Source of the DNA: Pseudomonas sp. LS-2
GTDB lineage: Bacteria > Pseudomonadota > Gammaproteobacteria > Pseudomonadales > Pseudomonadaceae
Length of the DNA: 35,822 nt
Direction of reading: 5' to 3'
Assembly (NCBI RefSeq): GCF_003605735.1
Contig: NZ_QXTJ01000024.1
Location: forward strand, 21,605-57,426
Shown: positions 25,539 through 33,138 of the stretch, one piece after another
Numbering within the stretch: position 1 is the first letter of the stretch
How the letters are laid out: each line of letters opens with the position of its first letter
The notes under the pieces: model-generated
Told to the model about the DNA's origin: nothing
Database searches by the model: none
The model's input: only the letters and a program-made list of their open reading frames with translations
Made by a program: the position numbers and the translations under genes

Positions 25539-25566
25539 CTTATAGGACGTAGCTTTCCAGCGTCAG
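25539..25566 (-). promoter_or_regulatory. Candidate sigma-70 promoter for the glucan synthase gene
   Basis: On the minus strand CTGACG (25566-25561) and TATAAG (25544-25539) are separated by 16 bases, with the -10 matching consensus at five of six positions. The start of transcription would lie about 80 bases before the ATG at 25454. Read by eye only. Confidence 0.4.
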
Positions 25567-25686
25567 TGTGTCCATGCGAAGGTGGGTTCGTCTGTGCGCT
25601 GGCGAACATAGCGGTGTTTGATGAGTCGGGCGCATAAAGAGCCCGGGGTGCAGGGGCCCGTTCAACTTTTTGGGGGCAGTCCATTA

Positions 25687-25775
25687 TGTGGGAGCCGGCT
25701 TGCTGGCGAATGCGGTGGCGCAGTCACATTGCCGTCGACTGAGCCACCGCAATCGCGGGCAAGCGCGCTCCTACA
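25687..25775. repeat. Inverted GTGGGAGC-type intergenic repeat (REPIN-like)
   Basis: The left arm (25687-25719, starting TGTGGGAGCCGGCTTGC) and the reverse complement of the right arm (25743-25775, TGTAGGAGCGCGCTTGC) agree at 27 of 33 positions. The pair folds into one long hairpin. This is the typical Pseudomonas dispersed repeat, here between the gad operon end and the glucan synthase promoter. Confidence 0.8.
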
Positions 25776-25777
25776 AG

Positions 25778-25882
25778 GATCGTTCCCACGCTCCAGCGTG
25801 GGAATGCCTTGCAGGACGCTCCGCGTCCCCTCTGACGCGGAGCGTCAATGGAAGCGTTACCACGCCGAGCGTGGGAACGATC
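25778..25882. repeat. Nested palindromic repeat (GATCGTTCCCACGCT family)
   Basis: The outer arms GATCGTTCCCACGCT (25778-25792) and AGCGTGGGAACGATC (25868-25882) are perfect inverses. Inside are two further perfect hairpins: CCCACGCT-CC-AGCGTGGG at 25785-25802, and GACGCTCCGCGTC with GACGCGGAGCGTC at 25815-25846. Only one of the outer and first inner structures can form at a time. This repeat type is widespread in P. syringae and P. fluorescens genomes. Confidence 0.8.
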
Positions 25883-25922
25883 ATCGCGCCACGACGCAAA
25901 CCCTGTAGAAGTCCGGCCGCGC

Positions 25923-27224
25923 TCAGTGCTTCGTCACTTGCCCAAGATCATCCCCCGAGGTGGTTTTCATGTCGTTGGTCCGCAGGTTCGACACATCCTT
26001 GGCGGTGACCTCACTGCCCTGGTTTCCCCAACTGGTGCGGATGAAGTTCACCACGGCCGCGACTTGCTGATCGTCCAGGCGCCAGGCGAAGCCCGGCATG
26101 GTGAAGTTCGATGGCGCGGTCTGTGTCGCAGGGACGGTGCCGCCGGCGAGGACGATGTGGATCAGCGAGGTCGGATCGTCAGTCTGCACCACCGGATTAC
26201 CGGCCAGGGCAGGGAAGACGCGGGTGTAACCATGCCCGTCGGTACGGTGGCACGCCGCGCAGTTATCGATGTACACCGCCGCACCAGGCTTGCTGTCGTC
26301 GCCCTTCCACAGCGCGTCGGCAACCTGCTTGTCGTAGACATGAGGTTTGTCGTTCGGATCGCTGGCGGGCAGCGTTTTCAGATAACGGGCGATGGCGGTC
26401 AGGTCGGCATCGCTCATGTACTGCATGCTGTGCTCGACCACATCGCTCATGCCGCCGAACACCGAGCTTCGATCACTGCGACCAGTCTTGAGAAACTGCA
26501 CCAGATCCGCTTCGCTCCAGCTGCCCAGGCCATCCTTGTGGTCGCCCCGCAGGCTCTTGGCGATCCAGCCTTCGAGCGGCGCGCTGCCTGCCAGGAACTG
26601 GCTGCCTTCAGCGGGATTGAGTGCCTTCTCCTGCATCGTCAGCGCACGCGGTGTGTGACACGCACCGCAGTGCCCCAGCCCTTCGACCAGATATGCACCC
26701 CGGTTCACGACAGGGTCGGCATTGGCCGTGGGTTCCCACGCCTTGACCTTCGGGGCGAACAGCCCGCGCCAGATCGACAGCGGCCAGCGCATGCTCAGCG
26801 GCCAGGGAATGTCGGTGGCCTTGTTCGGCTCGGCGACCGGCTCGACGCCCTTCATGAAATACGCATAGAGCGCCTGCATGTCGTCGTCGCTGACACGGGC
26901 GTAGGACGGGAAGGGCATCGCCGGATAAAGCGTGCTCCCGCTCTTGCCGATACCGTGGCGCACGGCCTGGTCGAAGTCCTCGAAGCTGTACTGGCCGATT
27001 CCGCTGGCATCGGGTGTGATGTTGGTGGAATACACCGTGCCGATGGGCGTTTCCATCGGCAGTCCGCCGGCAAAGGGCTTGCCGCCCTTGGCGGTGTGGC
27101 AGGCCACGCAATCACCGGCGCGCGCCAGGTATTGGCCTTTCTTGATCAGCGCGTCATCGGCTTCGTTCGCCAGAACGGGCAGGCTTGCGCTGAACAGCAG
27201 GGTGGCGATCAACATTGTCTTCAT
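25923..27224 (-). CDS. Gluconate 2-dehydrogenase triheme cytochrome c subunit
   Basis: A 433-aa periplasmic/membrane cytochrome c. A Sec signal peptide covers about residues 1-20 (ending PVLAN). Three CxxCH haem sites are present: CVACH (39-43), CGACH (186-190) and CAACH (322-326). This is the layout of the cytochrome subunit of FAD-dependent gluconate, 2-ketogluconate, sorbitol and alcohol dehydrogenases, passing electrons from the flavoprotein to ubiquinone. The ATG at 27224 has AAGGAG eight bases upstream; the ATG at 27230 is too close to that site. It is the last gene of the operon, 12 bases after the flavoprotein stop, which overlaps the ribosome binding site. Confidence 0.9.
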   Translation of the reverse strand: MKTMLIATLLFSASLPVLANEADDALIKKGQYLARAGDCVACHTAKGGKPFAGGLPMETPIGTVYSTNITPDASGIGQYSFEDFDQAVRHGIGKSGSTLYPAMPFPSYARVSDDDMQALYAYFMKGVEPVAEPNKATDIPWPLSMRWPLSIWRGLFAPKVKAWEPTANADPVVNRGAYLVEGLGHCGACHTPRALTMQEKALNPAEGSQFLAGSAPLEGWIAKSLRGDHKDGLGSWSEADLVQFLKTGRSDRSSVFGGMSDVVEHSMQYMSDADLTAIARYLKTLPASDPNDKPHVYDKQVADALWKGDDSKPGAAVYIDNCAACHRTDGHGYTRVFPALAGNPVVQTDDPTSLIHIVLAGGTVPATQTAPSNFTMPGFAWRLDDQQVAAVVNFIRTSWGNQGSEVTAKDVSNLRTNDMKTTSGDDLGQVTKH

Positions 27225-27236
27225 GCTCATCGCTCC

Positions 27237-29021
27237 TTATGCCTGAACCAGTGGGCCGGGGTTTTTCAGATACTGCTCGCGGATCGCCCGGGCAGACCAA
27301 TACGTCAGTGCCGCCACAAGACCGGTGGGGTTGTAACCCAGACCTTGCGGGAAAGCCGATGCGCCCGGGACGAACACGTTGTGCACGTCCCAGCATTGCA
27401 GGTAGCGGTTCAGTGCACTGGTCTTCGGATCGGTGCCCATGATCGCGCCGCCGTTGAGGTGGGTGGTCTGATAGTTGGCGGTGTTGAAATGCTCTTTGAC
27501 CTTCTTGCCCAGCACCGCGATGGTTTTCGGGTTCATCGCCTGAGCCACCCTGGTGAGTTTCTCGACCATGAACTGATTCATCTTGATGTCGTTTTCCTGC
27601 CAGTCGAACGTCATGCGCAGCAGTGGCTGACCGTAGGCGTCGCGGTATGTCGGGTCGAGGTCCAGGTAGTTGGCGCGATAGGACTGATGGGCACCGTGGG
27701 CATCCATCGACAACTGGTGGGTGTAGTAATCGATGGTCGCTTTCTTCCAGGCACTGCCCCAGGCCGGGGTGCCGGGAGGGTTGGCGACACCGGCAATCGG
27801 ACGACTGCCCGCCTGGTTGACCCACATCGGCGAGCCGCCCACGAAACCGAGAGGTCCGTGGTCGAAGTTGTCAGCGTTGAAATCGTCGATGGCGACACCG
27901 TTGCCGCCCGCGCCGATGAAGTTGTTGGTGTAGGTGTCCTTGTCGAAGAACGCTTTGACCGTCCCCATGTTCTGGTAGGCGAAGTTGCGGCCCACGACGC
28001 CTTCGTTCTTGATTGGATCGTACGGTTTGCCGATGCCGGACAGCAGCATCAGGCGAACATTGTTGAACTGGAACGCGGCGAGGATCACCAGGTCCGCAGG
28101 CTGTTCGACTTCCCGACCTTGCGCATCGATGTAGGTGACGCCCGTGGCCTTGTGCTTTGTGTCGTCGAGGTTGACGCGAAGCACGTGAGCGTTAGTGCGC
28201 AACTCGAAGTTCGGCACCTGACGCAGCGCCGGCAGGATGTTCACGTTCGGCGAGGCTTTGGAATACATGTAGCAGACATAGCCGCTGCAGAAACCGCAGA
28301 AGTTGCAAGGCCCCATCTGCGCGCCATAGGGGTTGGTGTAAGGCCCCGAGGTATTGGCCGACGGCAGGTTGTACGGCTTGTAGCCCAGTTCGGTGGTGGC
28401 CTTCTGAAAGATCTGCGCGGACACCACGTTTTTCTGCGAGGGCAGGGGGAAGGGGTTGGAGCGATCAGGCGCATACGGGTTGCCACCCTTGCCTTCACCA
28501 ACGATCTGACCGTTGACGGTCCATGCCTGGCCCGAGGTGCCAAAGACTTTTTCGGCGTAATCGAAGTACGGCTCCAGCTCTTCATAGCTGACGCCGAAAT
28601 CCTGAATGGTCATGCCCTCGGGAATGAACTTCTTGCCATAGCGTTCTTCGTAGTGGCTGCGCATGCGCAGTTCAATCGGGTCGACACGAAAATGCACGCC
28701 TGACCAATGCAAACCGGCGCCGCCCACGCCTTTGCCCGGCAGAAATGCCCCCAACTGGCGATTGGGCAACGCCACGTCGTTCGCGTTGTGACGAATGGTG
28801 ACGGTCTCTTTGGACACGTCGACGAACAGCTTCTTGCGCACGCTGTAGGTCAGTTCATCGATGACCTGCGGGTAGTTGCCGTCCGGGTAGGTGTCCTGCA
28901 TCGGGCCACGCTCCAGCGCGACGACCTGCAGACCGGCCTCGGTCAGTTCCTTGGCCATGATCGCGCCTGCCCAGCCGAAACCTACGATGACGGCGTCTAC
29001 TTTCTTCATTTCATTGGCCAC
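27237..29021 (-). CDS. Gluconate 2-dehydrogenase flavoprotein (large) subunit, GMC family
   Basis: A 594-aa GMC-family FAD oxidoreductase. The dinucleotide-binding motif VGFGWAG (13-19) and the C-terminal 'NVFVPGASAFPQGLGYNPTG' FAD-contact segment are clear, with a 'QTTHLNGG' segment near the active site. A cysteine-rich stretch 'GPCNFCGFCSGYVC' near residue 240 is typical of the gluconate and related dehydrogenase large subunits and may hold an iron-sulfur centre. It oxidises gluconate to 2-ketogluconate on the periplasmic side. It has no signal of its own and is expected to be carried out by the Tat-tagged small subunit. The start is GTG at 29021 with AGAGGA nine bases upstream; three bases separate it from the preceding gene. 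Confidence 0.9.
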   Translation of the reverse strand: MANEMKKVDAVIVGFGWAGAIMAKELTEAGLQVVALERGPMQDTYPDGNYPQVIDELTYSVRKKLFVDVSKETVTIRHNANDVALPNRQLGAFLPGKGVGGAGLHWSGVHFRVDPIELRMRSHYEERYGKKFIPEGMTIQDFGVSYEELEPYFDYAEKVFGTSGQAWTVNGQIVGEGKGGNPYAPDRSNPFPLPSQKNVVSAQIFQKATTELGYKPYNLPSANTSGPYTNPYGAQMGPCNFCGFCSGYVCYMYSKASPNVNILPALRQVPNFELRTNAHVLRVNLDDTKHKATGVTYIDAQGREVEQPADLVILAAFQFNNVRLMLLSGIGKPYDPIKNEGVVGRNFAYQNMGTVKAFFDKDTYTNNFIGAGGNGVAIDDFNADNFDHGPLGFVGGSPMWVNQAGSRPIAGVANPPGTPAWGSAWKKATIDYYTHQLSMDAHGAHQSYRANYLDLDPTYRDAYGQPLLRMTFDWQENDIKMNQFMVEKLTRVAQAMNPKTIAVLGKKVKEHFNTANYQTTHLNGGAIMGTDPKTSALNRYLQCWDVHNVFVPGASAFPQGLGYNPTGLVAALTYWSARAIREQYLKNPGPLVQA

Positions 29022-29024
29022 GAC

Positions 29025-29783
29025 TCAAGTCCTCTCGCCACGAATGGATACGGGGGCGAATGGATAGGGCTCGTTGCGCTCTACCCAGTCCATGAAATCG
29101 GCGCGGGCGCCGGGGAAACCGATCTGCCTCCAGCCGACGAGCTCCTTGTTGCCGCCGTGGATCGGGTCGCAGAAGAACCCTTCACGGGTGTTCTGCACCA
29201 ACAGACTGAAGAACGCCTTGGGCGGCACGTCCTCGAAATGCAGCTCGCCTGCTTCGATCTTGCCGAGGATCTGGTCTCGGGTAGCGCTGTCTTGCGCGGC
29301 GAAATTTTTTTTCGTCTGCGCCTGACACCAGGCATCGGTTGCAGCGATACCCAGACGGTAGATCTGCTGAGGGTTGAGTTGCAGCTGATAAGCCATCTCC
29401 GCGGGAGCGTCCGTCACGAACGGGCCCTGCATGTACCACTGCGCGCCGGTGGCGTAGGGGGTATTCATCTGACGGTCGATGTATTCGGCCGCGCCCGCTT
29501 CGAGTGCGCCGGGGCCGTGTTCGTCGGCAGGGATGATCCGCGAAACTGCAGCCTGTACGAAGAGCCATTCTTCGGCAGTGAAGAACGTCGGGTGGTAGTC
29601 GCCGGGTTGCGGGGTGGCAGGCGCTTTGGGTTCCGGCCGGGGGGCCGATTCGGGCGCTGCCATCAATTGCTGGGCGGTGACGCCAAGACCGGTGCTGGCC
29701 AGGGTCACTGCCGGTATCAGGGTCAGGCCTTTGCGCAGAAAATCTCGGCGCGCGCCGTCGGGGATGGAGTGTTTATCGTCCAT
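29025..29783 (-). CDS. Gluconate 2-dehydrogenase small subunit (subunit 3), Tat substrate
   Basis: A 252-aa subunit of the gluconate 2-dehydrogenase subunit-3 family. The N terminus carries a twin-arginine motif RRDFLRKG (12-19), then a hydrophobic stretch and an AxA-like cleavage region near 40-44. A proline-rich linker follows, then the conserved 'FFTAEEWLFVQAAVSRIIPAD' segment. It stabilises the flavoprotein and pilots the folded pair through the Tat system. The ATG at 29783 follows GAGGA at good spacing. It is first in the three-gene operon and lies downstream of the promoter with the PtxS-type operator. Confidence 0.9.
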   Translation of the reverse strand: MDDKHSIPDGARRDFLRKGLTLIPAVTLASTGLGVTAQQLMAAPESAPRPEPKAPATPQPGDYHPTFFTAEEWLFVQAAVSRIIPADEHGPGALEAGAAEYIDRQMNTPYATGAQWYMQGPFVTDAPAEMAYQLQLNPQQIYRLGIAATDAWCQAQTKKNFAAQDSATRDQILGKIEAGELHFEDVPPKAFFSLLVQNTREGFFCDPIHGGNKELVGWRQIGFPGARADFMDWVERNEPYPFAPVSIRGERT

Positions 29784-29905
29784 GGGGTCCTCATCGGTAA
29801 TCGGTTGGAAGGGGTGCGTTTCTTATCGTTCTGGCAATGGGGTCGGCCTTTCGGTTGGCGTCATATGGGCAGGACGGCTCATCCGGGAAGTGGCTCGGTG
29901 CGGCT

Positions 29906-29934
29906 ATTATGACTGATTCTGAAACCGGTTTCAG
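29906..29934 (-). promoter_or_regulatory. Predicted sigma-70 promoter of the gad operon
   Basis: On the minus strand, -35 CTGAAA (29934-29929) and -10 CATAAT (29911-29906) are separated by exactly 17 bases; they match consensus at four and five of six positions. The operator covers the -35 and most of the spacer, a placement expected for repression. Confidence 0.65.
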
Positions 29935-29938
29935 AATC
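29915..29938. promoter_or_regulatory. PtxS-type operator, perfect 24-bp palindrome
   Basis: The core TGAAACCGGTTTCA (29920-29933) equals the palindrome established for PtxS, the LacI-family repressor of gluconate/2-ketogluconate genes in Pseudomonas. The symmetry extends five bases further each side (GATTC/GAATC). 2-Ketogluconate, the product of the downstream enzyme, is the PtxS inducer. The ptxS gene itself is not in this window. Confidence 0.85.
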
Positions 29939-30178
29939 TCTGTTTCATCCGCGATCCAGAGCACTCTGCACCCGCCGCCGAACCCCGCTTTGTAAGCCAG
30001 TGTATCCGGCCGGGTGTCCGTTACAGAGCCACTCAAATATCGGCGTTCTGGAAACAGTCCCGATACACACGCCGAGCATTCTGTGCACAGACCTCGACGC
30101 GCCAGTAAGCCGGGTCGATACCACCTCACGCTTGTGTTCACCCGGCCGCTCGCAGGTGGCCCGCATCGGAGAATCACC

Positions 30179-31225
30179 ATGAAGATGACTCAGTTGATCC
30201 CACACGCCACGTCGTTGCTGGTCGTGGCCATGATCCAGTTAGGCACCCTCGGCCTGGCGCAGTCCAGCGCCAACGCGGCGGACGTCGCGCCGGCCACGAT
30301 CGATGCGATCACGGCCGGCACCACGACCTCGTTCAGCGCCATGAAGCATGTGAAAGCTGGCCTGCTCGATGTCTCCTATGCCGAACTCGGCCCGGCCGAC
30401 GGCCCTGTGGTCATTCTGCTGCATGGCTGGCCGTACGACATTCACAGCTACACCGACGTGGCGCCCGCACTGGCACAAAAGGGTTACCGCGTGCTGGTGC
30501 CTTCGGCGCGGGGCTACGGCGACACGCACTTTCTCTCGGCCAATACGGTGCGCAACGGCGAGCCTGCCGCGCTCGCCAAGGACCTTATCGACTTCATGGA
30601 CGCGCTGAAAATCGACAAGGCCGTACTGGCGGGCTATGACTGGGGCGCGCGCACTGCGGACATCGTCGCGGCGCTGTGGCCTGAGCGGGTGAAAGCGCTG
30701 GTGTCGGTCAGCGGTTACCTGATCGGCAGTCAGGAGGCGGGCAAGGCGCCGTTGTCGCCAGAGGCCGAGCTGCAGTGGTGGTATCAGTTCTATTTCGCCA
30801 CTGAACGAGGCCGTCAGGGCTATGAAAAGAACACCCACGATTTCGCCCGACTAATCTGGAAACTCGCCTCGCCGAAGTGGAATCTCGATGACGCCACCTT
30901 TGATCGCAGCGCGCAGTCCCTGCAAAACCCCGATCATGTGGCTGTATCGATCTCCAATTACCGCTGGCGCCTGAACCTGATCAAGGGCGAGGTGCGCTAT
31001 GCCTCCATCGAGAAGAAACTGTCGACATTCCCCTCCATCGGCGTGCCCACCATCACCCTGGAAGGCGACGCCAACGGTGCTCCGCATCCGCCCGCCGAGG
31101 CCTATGCCAAGCGCTTCACCGGGAAATACGAATACCGCCTGATCAGCGGCGGCATCGGCCACAACCTGCCGCAAGAGGCGCCGCAGGCGTTCGCCCAGGC
31201 GGTGATCGACGTCGACCATCTCTGA
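30179..31225 (+). CDS. Exported alpha/beta hydrolase, epoxide hydrolase-like
   Basis: A 348-aa alpha/beta hydrolase with an apparent Sec signal peptide (hydrophobic 11-27, cleavage near AxA at 31-34), so it probably works in the periplasm. The oxyanion motif HGWPYD (82-87) and the nucleophile elbow GYDWGA place Asp154 as nucleophile, as in epoxide hydrolases and haloalkane/haloacetate dehalogenases, not serine esterases. The catalytic His lies in 'GGIGHNLPQEAP' near residue 330. The ATG at 30179 follows CGGAGAA. It is divergent from the gad operon and is followed by hairpins at 31253-31299. Epoxide versus halide substrate cannot be decided from sequence. Confidence 0.86.
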   Translation: MKMTQLIPHATSLLVVAMIQLGTLGLAQSSANAADVAPATIDAITAGTTTSFSAMKHVKAGLLDVSYAELGPADGPVVILLHGWPYDIHSYTDVAPALAQKGYRVLVPSARGYGDTHFLSANTVRNGEPAALAKDLIDFMDALKIDKAVLAGYDWGARTADIVAALWPERVKALVSVSGYLIGSQEAGKAPLSPEAELQWWYQFYFATERGRQGYEKNTHDFARLIWKLASPKWNLDDATFDRSAQSLQNPDHVAVSISNYRWRLNLIKGEVRYASIEKKLSTFPSIGVPTITLEGDANGAPHPPAEAYAKRFTGKYEYRLISGGIGHNLPQEAPQAFAQAVIDVDHL

Positions 31226-31252
31226 TCGACGCTTGACCGGTTCAGGACCGAG

Positions 31253-31299
31253 GGCTGGCGCAGGGCATCGCCAGCCGCCAGGTGCGAACCCTGGCGGCT
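31253..31299. terminator. Overlapping hairpins between convergent genes
   Basis: GGCTGGCG-N8-CGCCAGCC (31253-31276) and AGCCGCCAGG-N7-CCTGGCGGCT (31273-31299) are both perfect but share AGCC, so they are alternative folds. They lie between two convergent stop codons and could end transcription from either side, although T-tracts are lacking. Confidence 0.55.
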
Positions 31300-31303
31300 G
31301 AAA

Positions 31304-32233
31304 TCAGTACGTTTGTTCGAGGTCCACGAACATCACATCTTCCTTGCTCTGGATGTAGTGGCCCATGTCCGGGTAGAAAACGGAAACCGAGTTCAACCCC
31401 TGATGGAACAATGTGCAAAAGTGCCGCACATGTTCGATCGACGCGGCTTCGGTGGGTAGCACGAGCCGGTGTTTCAATCGCTGGACCTGGCGCGAATGTT
31501 CGCCGTGCTCGTTTACCAACGTCATTAACTGAGACGGGAAATGAAAGAGCGCGCCAGTCGGGTGAAGGTAGGCGAGCAAGCCATCCTTCAGGCTCAGGAT
31601 CACGTTATGGCGGTGGCAGAAGGGGTGGCGAGGCAGTTCTTCGTTGTAGCAGTCGACGACTTCCTGCAGGTTTTTTTTCACGTCGAACGTGAATGACTCA
31701 CAGATCAGGAACGTGAAGATCTGGTCCAGTTCGTCGCGCTCGGGCTCGAACTTGCTGCCGTAAAGGCCGCCGGCTTTCATGGTGTACAGGTACGAAGGCC
31801 TGTGGAGCGAGTCGCGCAGCGATTTGAGTTTCGCCAGCTTGCGCAGCGCCTTTTTCAATTGCCCCAGGCTCAACTGAGACTTGATTTCCCCCACCGCACA
31901 GACCGATTCGATGGGAAAGAAACGCTGATGCTGGTCATCGCGGATCAGCGGGGTGACGGTCTTGTCGTAGATCACGATGTCGCATTGCGAACTGATGCTG
32001 CCAGCCGAATTGACGACGAATCCGGTGTCCACCCCCATGCGCTCCGGCGAGAACAGCTTGAGGAACTCACTCACGACCCGCTCGCGGTATACGCCAAATT
32101 CCAGCGAATGCACCAGCGTGCCGTTTTCATCGACGAACAACCGTCGCGAACTGTCGACGAACGATGCCATGAAGCTGCGAATCTTTTCGTCCAGCAGTGT
32201 GGACAGTGCGTTGTCTGATTGCTGCTTGCTCAC
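31304..32233 (-). CDS. DUF6602-type protein with PD-(D/E)XK-like residues
   Basis: A 309-aa soluble protein, recognised with moderate confidence as the DUF6602 type. Residues 70-120 hold a beta strand with Asp85 (SQCDIVIYD) and then Glu116-x-Lys118 (VGEIKS) after 'FFPIESVCAV', the D...ExK arrangement of PD-(D/E)XK nucleases. The N-terminal helix with 'EFGVYRERVVSEFLKLF' would supply another acidic residue. A nuclease activity is inference; the C-terminal half is unrecognised. The GTG at 32233 has GGAGG six bases upstream and is preferred over the frame reaching 32302. It stands alone, with no methylase, helicase or other defence gene beside it. Confidence 0.72.
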   Translation of the reverse strand: MSKQQSDNALSTLLDEKIRSFMASFVDSSRRLFVDENGTLVHSLEFGVYRERVVSEFLKLFSPERMGVDTGFVVNSAGSISSQCDIVIYDKTVTPLIRDDQHQRFFPIESVCAVGEIKSQLSLGQLKKALRKLAKLKSLRDSLHRPSYLYTMKAGGLYGSKFEPERDELDQIFTFLICESFTFDVKKNLQEVVDCYNEELPRHPFCHRHNVILSLKDGLLAYLHPTGALFHFPSQLMTLVNEHGEHSRQVQRLKHRLVLPTEAASIEHVRHFCTLFHQGLNSVSVFYPDMGHYIQSKEDVMFVDLEQTY

Positions 32234-32427
32234 TCTCGACCTCCAGGTTGTCTGCGTGCGCGTTGATGACGACCACAATTTGCCGTGAAACCCCGGCATC
32301 ATGCAGAGGCGGCGGGTTGACGGTCAGACCCTCATTCGGGCAAGGATATTGACAGAATGCCTTGGGTATTCCAAAAGCATTGCATTGTGTAGTGGAGAGT
32401 TCAGCAGTGAATAACGAGGAGCAAGCG

Positions 32428-33138
32428 ATGTCTTGCCGGATTGCGCCCATCGCCGATCATGCGGTGTACATCGATTTCGGCGAAGTGATCGATGCAGCGG
32501 TCAATCAGCGGGTCACGGCACTGGCCAAACGCGTCGCTGACGCCCGCATCGACGGCGTGACCGGCCTGATTCCCACTTACCGTGCATTGACCGTGGCCTA
32601 CGATTGCACGCGCATCCGCCAGTCACGCCTGCGCGAACACCTCGAACGCCTGCTGGCCGAGCCTGATGCGGCCGCCGATCCGGTGCGCATCTGGCAATTG
32701 CCGGTGGCCTACGGCGGCGATCACGGCATTGATCTGCAATGGTTGGCGGACCATCACCAACTCGATCCTCAGGACGTCATTGGTCTGCACAGCGCAGTCA
32801 GCTATCGCGTCTACATGATCGGGTTCATGCCGGGGTTCGCTTACCTGGGCGGGCTGGACGAGCGTCTGCACACCTCGCGTCGTGAGTCGCCACGCCTGAA
32901 AACCCCAGCCGGTACGGTCAGCATCGGCGGCATGCAAACCGCTGTCGCATCGGTCGAAGCCCCCAGTGGCTGGAACCTGATCGGCCGCACGCCGGCCCGC
33001 AGTTTCGTAGCGTCGCGCGAGGAGCCGTTCCTGTTCAGGGCCGGTGACGAAATCCGCTTCGTGCCCATCGACAGTGACGAGTTCGACGCGCTCGCGGCAC
33101 AACCCGACTACCTCCCGCAATGGACCTGGCGCGCATGA
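32428..33138 (+). CDS. pxpB: 5-oxoprolinase subunit PxpB (KipI-like)
   Basis: A 236-aa protein of the PxpB/KipI family (allophanate hydrolase subunit 1 fold). The family signatures 'GFMPGFAYLGGLDERL' and 'SPRLKTPAGTVSIGGMQTAV' are both clear. With PxpA and PxpC it forms the prokaryotic ATP-dependent 5-oxoprolinase that opens 5-oxoproline to glutamate. The ATG at 32428 has GAGGAG seven bases upstream; the in-frame GTG at 32407 is less likely. The gene overlaps pxpC by four bases (ATGA), so the two are coupled. In B. subtilis KipI also inhibits the kinase KinA, which is not relevant here. Confidence 0.9.
   Translation: MSCRIAPIADHAVYIDFGEVIDAAVNQRVTALAKRVADARIDGVTGLIPTYRALTVAYDCTRIRQSRLREHLERLLAEPDAAADPVRIWQLPVAYGGDHGIDLQWLADHHQLDPQDVIGLHSAVSYRVYMIGFMPGFAYLGGLDERLHTSRRESPRLKTPAGTVSIGGMQTAVASVEAPSGWNLIGRTPARSFVASREEPFLFRAGDEIRFVPIDSDEFDALAAQPDYLPQWTWRA

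Larger units (their letters stand above)
29784..30178. promoter_or_regulatory. Divergent control region of the gad operon and the exported hydrolase
   Basis: These 395 bases separate the minus-strand gad operon from the plus-strand hydrolase. The half nearer the middle holds the predicted gad promoter and PtxS-type operator. The gad leader RNA would be about 115 bases. On the plus side GTGTATC (30000-30006) and GATACAC (30062-30068) form a short inverted repeat of unknown meaning. No further gene is supported here. Confidence 0.6.

Noticed and set aside
25848..28703. A 951-codon open frame on the plus strand
   Set aside because: It lies opposite the gad cytochrome and flavoprotein genes, whose proteins are clearly recognisable. 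The antisense protein has no family features, and long antisense frames are expected in GC-rich codon-biased genes.
28707..29912. A 401-codon plus-strand frame across the gad small subunit
   Set aside because: Antisense to the Tat-signal subunit and the start of the flavoprotein; it also covers the gad promoter region.
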